Shown here piece by piece: positions 7,080-9,714 of a stretch of 9,714 nucleotides of DNA. A model generated the notes under the pieces. It saw only the letters and a program-made list of their open reading frames with translations. It was not told the origin of the DNA and made no database searches. Position 1 is the first letter of the stretch; every line of letters starts with the position of its first letter. Source of the stretch: JBLHKS01 sp047620505 (GTDB taxonomy: Bacteria > Verrucomicrobiota > Verrucomicrobiia > Verrucomicrobiales > DEV007); assembly GCA_047620505.1 (NCBI GenBank), contig JBLHKS010000248.1, positions 1-9,714 on the forward strand. Direction: 5' to 3'. A program made the translations under genes and the position numbers.

Positions 7080-7490
7080 ATGTTCACAAAATCCGTTTTA
7101 TTCCTCGCCCTCGTCATCTCATCTCAACTTTCTTCCGTAAACGCGCAGGATTCGCCGTTTAAGGACCAGTTGCCTGGAAAATGGAAACACGAGCACCGGC
7201 AGCTCGGAGTTTCGGCCGATACTTTCAAAGTCTACAAAGCCGACGGCACGTTCACTGCGGTTTCGAAGATCAATCTGATTGGAATTGACACCGCTGTTGC
7301 CTACAAAGGAACCTGGGCGTTTCTAAAAAGCGGCTCGCTGCGCCTTCAGGTCAAAGAGTCCAGCAACACACTTTATGTCGGCGACGACGATGTCTTTCTC
7401 CTCAAGGGCGTAAAAATCGTTGAAGGGGTGATGAGCTACGAACACGATGGCGATCCGAATCGCGAAGTTCAGCTCAAAGACGAAGAATGA
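7080..7490 (+). CDS. Small secreted lipocalin-like protein
   Basis: This 136-residue protein has a signal peptide of about 22 residues (MFTKSV, a hydrophobic core, likely cleavage after NA before QD). The mature part has a GKW motif near residue 33, then TFKVYKADGTFTA (48-60), KGTWAF (76-81) and SLRLQVK (86-92). This G-x-W, 'xxDGTF', 'KGTW' and 'LxLxV' sequence resembles lipocalin-like or TIGR03067-like small beta-barrels of unknown function; I cannot place it in a specific family. No lipobox cysteine is present, so it is probably periplasmic or released. ATG 7080 is chosen because the signal peptide begins there; a GTG at 6924 would add 52 residues lying across the intergenic region. It converges on the 3D-domain gene with one base between stop codons. 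No ribosome binding site is visible. Confidence 0.72.
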   Translation: MFTKSVLFLALVISSQLSSVNAQDSPFKDQLPGKWKHEHRQLGVSADTFKVYKADGTFTAVSKINLIGIDTAVAYKGTWAFLKSGSLRLQVKESSNTLYVGDDDVFLLKGVKIVEGVMSYEHDGDPNREVQLKDEE

Positions 7491-7491
7491 G

Positions 7492-8535
7492 TCAGGTCGC
7501 CCAGCCTTTTGGCCGAATCGCCTTGTACATCGCCTTGCAATGGGCGTGATGCAGGCGGCGTTCGAGAATTTCGCGGGCTTGCTCGTAACTTCCCTTTTCG
7601 ACGATCTCGATCTGTACATTTCGGACGCCCCAGTTGTTCATCGAAGTGCGTGAAGGGCGATAAATGTCGATGGTTTTCGTCCCGACCAAGGCCCGGCCGT
7701 AATCTTCGACGACGTAGAGAGTTGGATCGCCGACAATCCGGAATTTCGTGCCCGGAGGGAAGATCGACCAGTCAGCAGCTGCTGAATTGTGCCGTCGATG
7801 CGCTTGCAGCCGAGTTCCGCAGGCGGTCGCCATGCCCCACTCCTTGTGATCCGCCTCGGTGTGCGTGTAGGCGGTCGTTCGAATCACCTTGAGATCCACG
7901 CGGCGCTCTTGGGAAAACGATTCGGTCAGGCGAGACAGCAGCGCGCGGCGCTCGCTCCGCTGCTCAGTTTCCTCGACGCGACGAACTTTGGCCTGGCCAA
8001 ACAATTGGGCAAATCGGCCGGAAGCTTCCGGTTTGGATTCTTCAGGCGAGGCGATCGTCTGGCGCGGCTCAGGTTCGCCGATTTCTTCGATTCCGGCGAG
8101 CAATTCGCCGATCAGACCTTTTGAACGAGCTTTTTGAGGCGCTCTTTCGACCGATTCGCGAGGTTTTGGCGCGCTGATCGCTGCCGGCTCGGGTGAAATT
8201 TCAATTGGATCGACCGACGTGGAGCCAATCGAGGCGACGAGCGTTCGCGATTGTGAAGTCTCCCTCTTTTTGAAGATCCGGCTCAGCAGGCCATCCTTGC
8301 GGATCGATTTCGGGGTAGCGACCGGAGCAGCAGGGGCGCTGGATCGATCTTTCTTAAAGAGTCTCGACAGCAGGCTCGGTTTCGCGGGCTCCGGAGCGAC
8401 CGGTTCCGCTTCAATCGGGATGGCGAACTCAGCCGATGCAGACTCAGCGCCTGGTTCTTCCGAAGAAGTAGCGGCGGTTTGAGTCCAGGGAAGCACCATA
8501 AGCGGCACGACAAAGAACATCGCAGGAATTTTCAT
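7492..8535 (-). CDS. Secreted 3D-domain (double-psi barrel) envelope protein
   Basis: This 347-residue protein starts with a hydrophobic signal-like segment (MKIPAMFFVVPLMVLPW). Residues 22-212 are a low-complexity, Pro/Ala/Ser/charged linker. The C-terminal domain (about 214-313) is a 3D domain, named for three conserved aspartates, which here are Asp255 (AADWSIFPPGT), Asp278 (VVEDYGRA) and Asp290 (KTIDIYRP), followed by the closing WGVRNVQIEI strand. The fold is a double-psi beta-barrel related to MltA-type lytic transglycosylases and is linked to peptidoglycan processing in other bacteria. Enzymatic activity here is an inference. Two near-identical blocks, SLLSRLFKK (54-62) and GLLSRIFKK (82-90), lie in the linker. 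The start is ATG 8535; the leader has no Shine-Dalgarno and in fact carries ACCTCC. The 3' end lies one base from the convergent lipocalin-like gene. Confidence 0.85.
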   Translation of the reverse strand: MKIPAMFFVVPLMVLPWTQTAATSSEEPGAESASAEFAIPIEAEPVAPEPAKPSLLSRLFKKDRSSAPAAPVATPKSIRKDGLLSRIFKKRETSQSRTLVASIGSTSVDPIEISPEPAAISAPKPRESVERAPQKARSKGLIGELLAGIEEIGEPEPRQTIASPEESKPEASGRFAQLFGQAKVRRVEETEQRSERRALLSRLTESFSQERRVDLKVIRTTAYTHTEADHKEWGMATACGTRLQAHRRHNSAAADWSIFPPGTKFRIVGDPTLYVVEDYGRALVGTKTIDIYRPSRTSMNNWGVRNVQIEIVEKGSYEQAREILERRLHHAHCKAMYKAIRPKGWAT

Positions 8536-8607
8536 AATTTCGGTTCTGGAGGTTAGAGAACAGCGGCGAAACCGGCAATCCTGCCGAATGTTACATCAAA
8601 ACTGAAA

Positions 8608-8638
8608 ATACTAGCAAGCGTAAATTTAAGATTTCCAA
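8608..8638 (-). promoter_or_regulatory. Candidate promoter for the 3D-domain gene, proximal
   Basis: Read on the minus strand, TTGGAA (8633-8638) and TAGTAT (8608-8613) form a possible -35/-10 pair with a 19-base spacer. The -10 is preceded by TGC, making an extended -10 of the TGnTATAAT type, which tolerates a poor -35. Transcription would begin near 8601, leaving a leader of about 65 bases. The -35 lies inside the left arm of the nearby inverted repeat, so a protein bound there could repress it. Confidence 0.3.
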
Positions 8639-8665
8639 ACGAATTTTTCGCGTTTCTGAAATCTT
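8628..8665. repeat. Nested inverted repeat upstream of the 3D-domain gene
   Basis: AAGATTTC at 8628-8635 is the exact reverse complement of GAAATCTT at 8658-8665. Inside it, AAACG (8637-8641) pairs with CGTTT (8651-8655), giving 13 base pairs with a small internal bulge and a nine-base loop. On the plus strand a run of five T follows at 8672-8676, but there is no rightward gene to terminate. In the leftward direction the sequence after the stem is AAATTTACG rather than a U-run, so it is a poor terminator for the methyltransferase. An operator or 5' leader structure is as plausible. Confidence 0.5.
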
Positions 8666-8707
8666 CTCTACTTTTTGCAAATCACTTTGCCAGCTGCTCG
8701 CGCCGAT

Positions 8708-8735
8708 TTGTTAGCCAAAAGTCGGGATAAGTCAA
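8708..8735 (-). promoter_or_regulatory. Candidate promoter for the 3D-domain gene, distal
   Basis: On the minus strand, TTGACT (8730-8735, 5/6 to the -35 consensus) is followed after 16 bases by TAACAA (8708-8713, 3/6 to the -10). Transcripts would start near 8700 and carry a leader of about 165 bases that includes the nested inverted repeat. The -35 is good and the -10 weak, so this is only a candidate. Confidence 0.3.
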
Positions 8736-8824
8736 CTCGGAACCCCCTGAAACCACGCCTCAGAAGGCGCGTTCCACGACAAACCGCACTCAATTCGACC
8801 AATTCTGGCAGCGCCTAACCGCGA

Positions 8825-9714
8825 TTAAACCTCAACCGCTTCGTCGGCAACGAGCAACGGCGCGATTTCGTCGACGAACGGATAAGCCCACTTTCCGTCC
8901 TCGGAAACGAGCGCTTTTTCGTCTGATGGCAGCTTGCCTTCGCTGAGCTTGCCGCCAGTTTTGGGACAGCGTAAAATGCTGGAAAACGTTTCGTCGGTTA
9001 GCGGATCCGCTTCGCCGAGCTCACCTTCCTTGGTGAATGAAAAGCTGATAGTCGAAGCAAGCCAATCAGAATTGCTCTTATTGAATTTGCGCTCCATCCA
9101 GTTGGCGAACAATGCGTTGATCGGTCGAAGCAAATAGGTAAAAGGCCAAGTGAACGGATAGAAATGGCTTAGGCGGTGTTCGATGTTCTTGAATCCAAGC
9201 TTCCGTAACAATGTGCGGAAATCAGCCGGGTTGTGATTGCGATACCAGTAATTAACAGGATCAACCTTGATGCCAAATTTCTTGTAAAACCGCCAGAGAC
9301 GTCGCTCCAGGCAGCGCTCGTTGCGCAGCGCTCGTTGCGCAGCGTCACGACGGCTCGACCACCTAGTTTGAGAATCTTGCCGATTTTGGTGAGAAACTCC
9401 TCATCATCCGGCAAATATTCGAGCAAACCCACCGCAAGCACCGAGTCGAATGTGTTCTCGGCGAACGGCAAATTCAACGCGTCACCCCGCAGCGCCCAGC
9501 CGTTTCCATCGAGCTTGGCGGCTTCCTCTGAAGCTAGCGCGACCATCTCGTTGGCGGCATCCATCGCGACAACCTGATGTCCAAGCCGGTTAAGCGATTT
9601 GACGTAAGGTCCGGCTCCGCAGCCGAGATCAAGAACGACTCCATTCCCCTCGCCGACCAACTCCAGGCAGTAGTGACGGCGATACAATTTATCGTTGTAA
9701 ACCCAACGGCTGTC
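8825..9714 (-). pseudogene. SAM-dependent methyltransferase-Trm112-like fusion, frameshifted, 5' end outside window
   Basis: The frame is open from the right edge and enters a class I methyltransferase fold: VLDLGCGAGPY (motif I), an acidic Asp in VVAMDAANEM, GDALNLPFAENTFD, and LKLGGRAVVTLRNERC. At 9311-9344 a 14-bp unit is tandemly duplicated and shifts the frame, so translation would end at 9169 in an unrelated tail. Removing one 14-bp copy restores a continuous reading through LERRLWRFYKKFG and LRKLGFKNIEHRLSHF to TAA at 8825-8827: 291 visible residues with no stop. The restored C-terminus (about residues 233-288; ILRCPKTGGKL, LVSEDGKWAYPFVDEIAPLL) looks like a Trm112p-like domain, the family that activates methyltransferases as a separate subunit in eukaryotes and archaea. 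The substrate is unknown. If the duplication is real the gene is broken or switched off; an assembly error is the main alternative. Confidence 0.8.
9311..9344. repeat. 14-bp tandem duplication (2.4 copies) within methyltransferase gene
   Basis: Positions 9311-9330 are identical to 9325-9344, so GCAGCGCTCGTTGC occurs twice in tandem, followed by a third partial copy GCAGCG. The pre-duplication state would have had GCAGCG twice, eight bases apart, which is the classic substrate for a slippage duplication. Fourteen is not a multiple of three, so each added or lost copy changes the reading frame of the gene it lies in. Confidence 0.95.

Larger units (their letters stand above)
8536..8824. other. 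289-base non-coding region, AT-richer in the middle
   Basis: No credible gene is seen on either strand. It separates the leftward methyltransferase gene from the leftward 3D-domain gene and is visibly AT-richer between about 8600 and 8700. It holds two weak leftward promoter candidates and a prominent inverted repeat, listed separately. A small GC hairpin, CGCCT at 8756-8760 with AGGCG at 8765-8769, has no following T-run in either direction, so I do not call it a terminator. TAAATTTA at 8621-8628 is a perfect palindrome. Confidence 0.6.

Noticed and set aside
6924..7490. Extended form of the lipocalin-like protein from GTG 6924
   Set aside because: The extra 52 residues cover the divergent promoter region, have no signal-peptide logic, and precede a perfect signal peptide starting at ATG 7080.
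8756..8769. GC hairpin CGCCT-AGGCG as a terminator of the methyltransferase gene
   Set aside because: The stem is only five pairs and there is no U-run after it in either direction.
9169..9300. Methyltransferase as a naturally short protein ending at 9169
   Set aside because: The tail after NERC has no methyltransferase character, while the other frame over the same bases continues the fold (YKKFGIKVDPVNYWYRNH) without a stop to 8825.
9311..9344. Programmed ribosomal frameshift site in the methyltransferase gene
   Set aside because: No slippery heptamer is seen, and the exact 14-bp duplication explains the frame change fully.

Overview
The window looks like an ordinary chromosomal segment from a member of the Verrucomicrobiota. 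The taxonomic call is an inference. It rests on the NagB/PIG-L fusion (which I know from Bacteroidota and Verrucomicrobiota), the C39-type peptidase tail, the 3D-domain envelope protein, an inverse-autotransporter-like barrel carrying a beta-helix, and a moderately GC-rich composition. None of the starts I could examine has a convincing Shine-Dalgarno sequence. There is no rRNA, tRNA, CRISPR array, insertion sequence or phage gene.

Layout, left to right. (1) The last 52 codons of a C39-family peptidase (+, 1-159). (2) A DUF423 membrane protein (+, 247-594), followed 39 bases later by a 631-residue fusion of glucosamine-6-phosphate deaminase with a PIG-L deacetylase-like domain (+, 634-2529). 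The PIG-L half has lost most of its metal and catalytic residues. (3) A leftward pair: a secreted 1149-residue protein with an N-terminal beta-barrel and a long right-handed beta-helix (-, 3488-6937), then a nucleoside hydrolase (-, 2526-3470) starting 17 bases after it. The hydrolase converges on the deaminase gene and overlaps it by 4 bases. (4) A divergent gap, then a small secreted lipocalin-like protein (+, 7080-7490). This converges on a 3D-domain cell-envelope protein (-, 7492-8535) with a single base between the stop codons. (5) A 289-base non-coding stretch (8536-8824) with a good inverted repeat. (6) A SAM-dependent methyltransferase with a C-terminal Trm112-like domain (-, 8825 to beyond 9714), whose frame is broken by a clean 14-bp tandem duplication.

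The genes do not form one pathway. The deaminase (amino-sugar catabolism) and nucleoside hydrolase (nucleoside salvage) are cytosolic scavenging enzymes. The barrel/beta-helix protein, the 3D protein and the lipocalin-like protein belong to the envelope or its surface. I do not see a defence system or another clear new multi-gene system. The points most worth following are the duplication-induced frameshift, the methyltransferase-Trm112 fusion, the beta-helix passenger on an intimin-type barrel with an acidic ladder, and the degenerate deacetylase domain.
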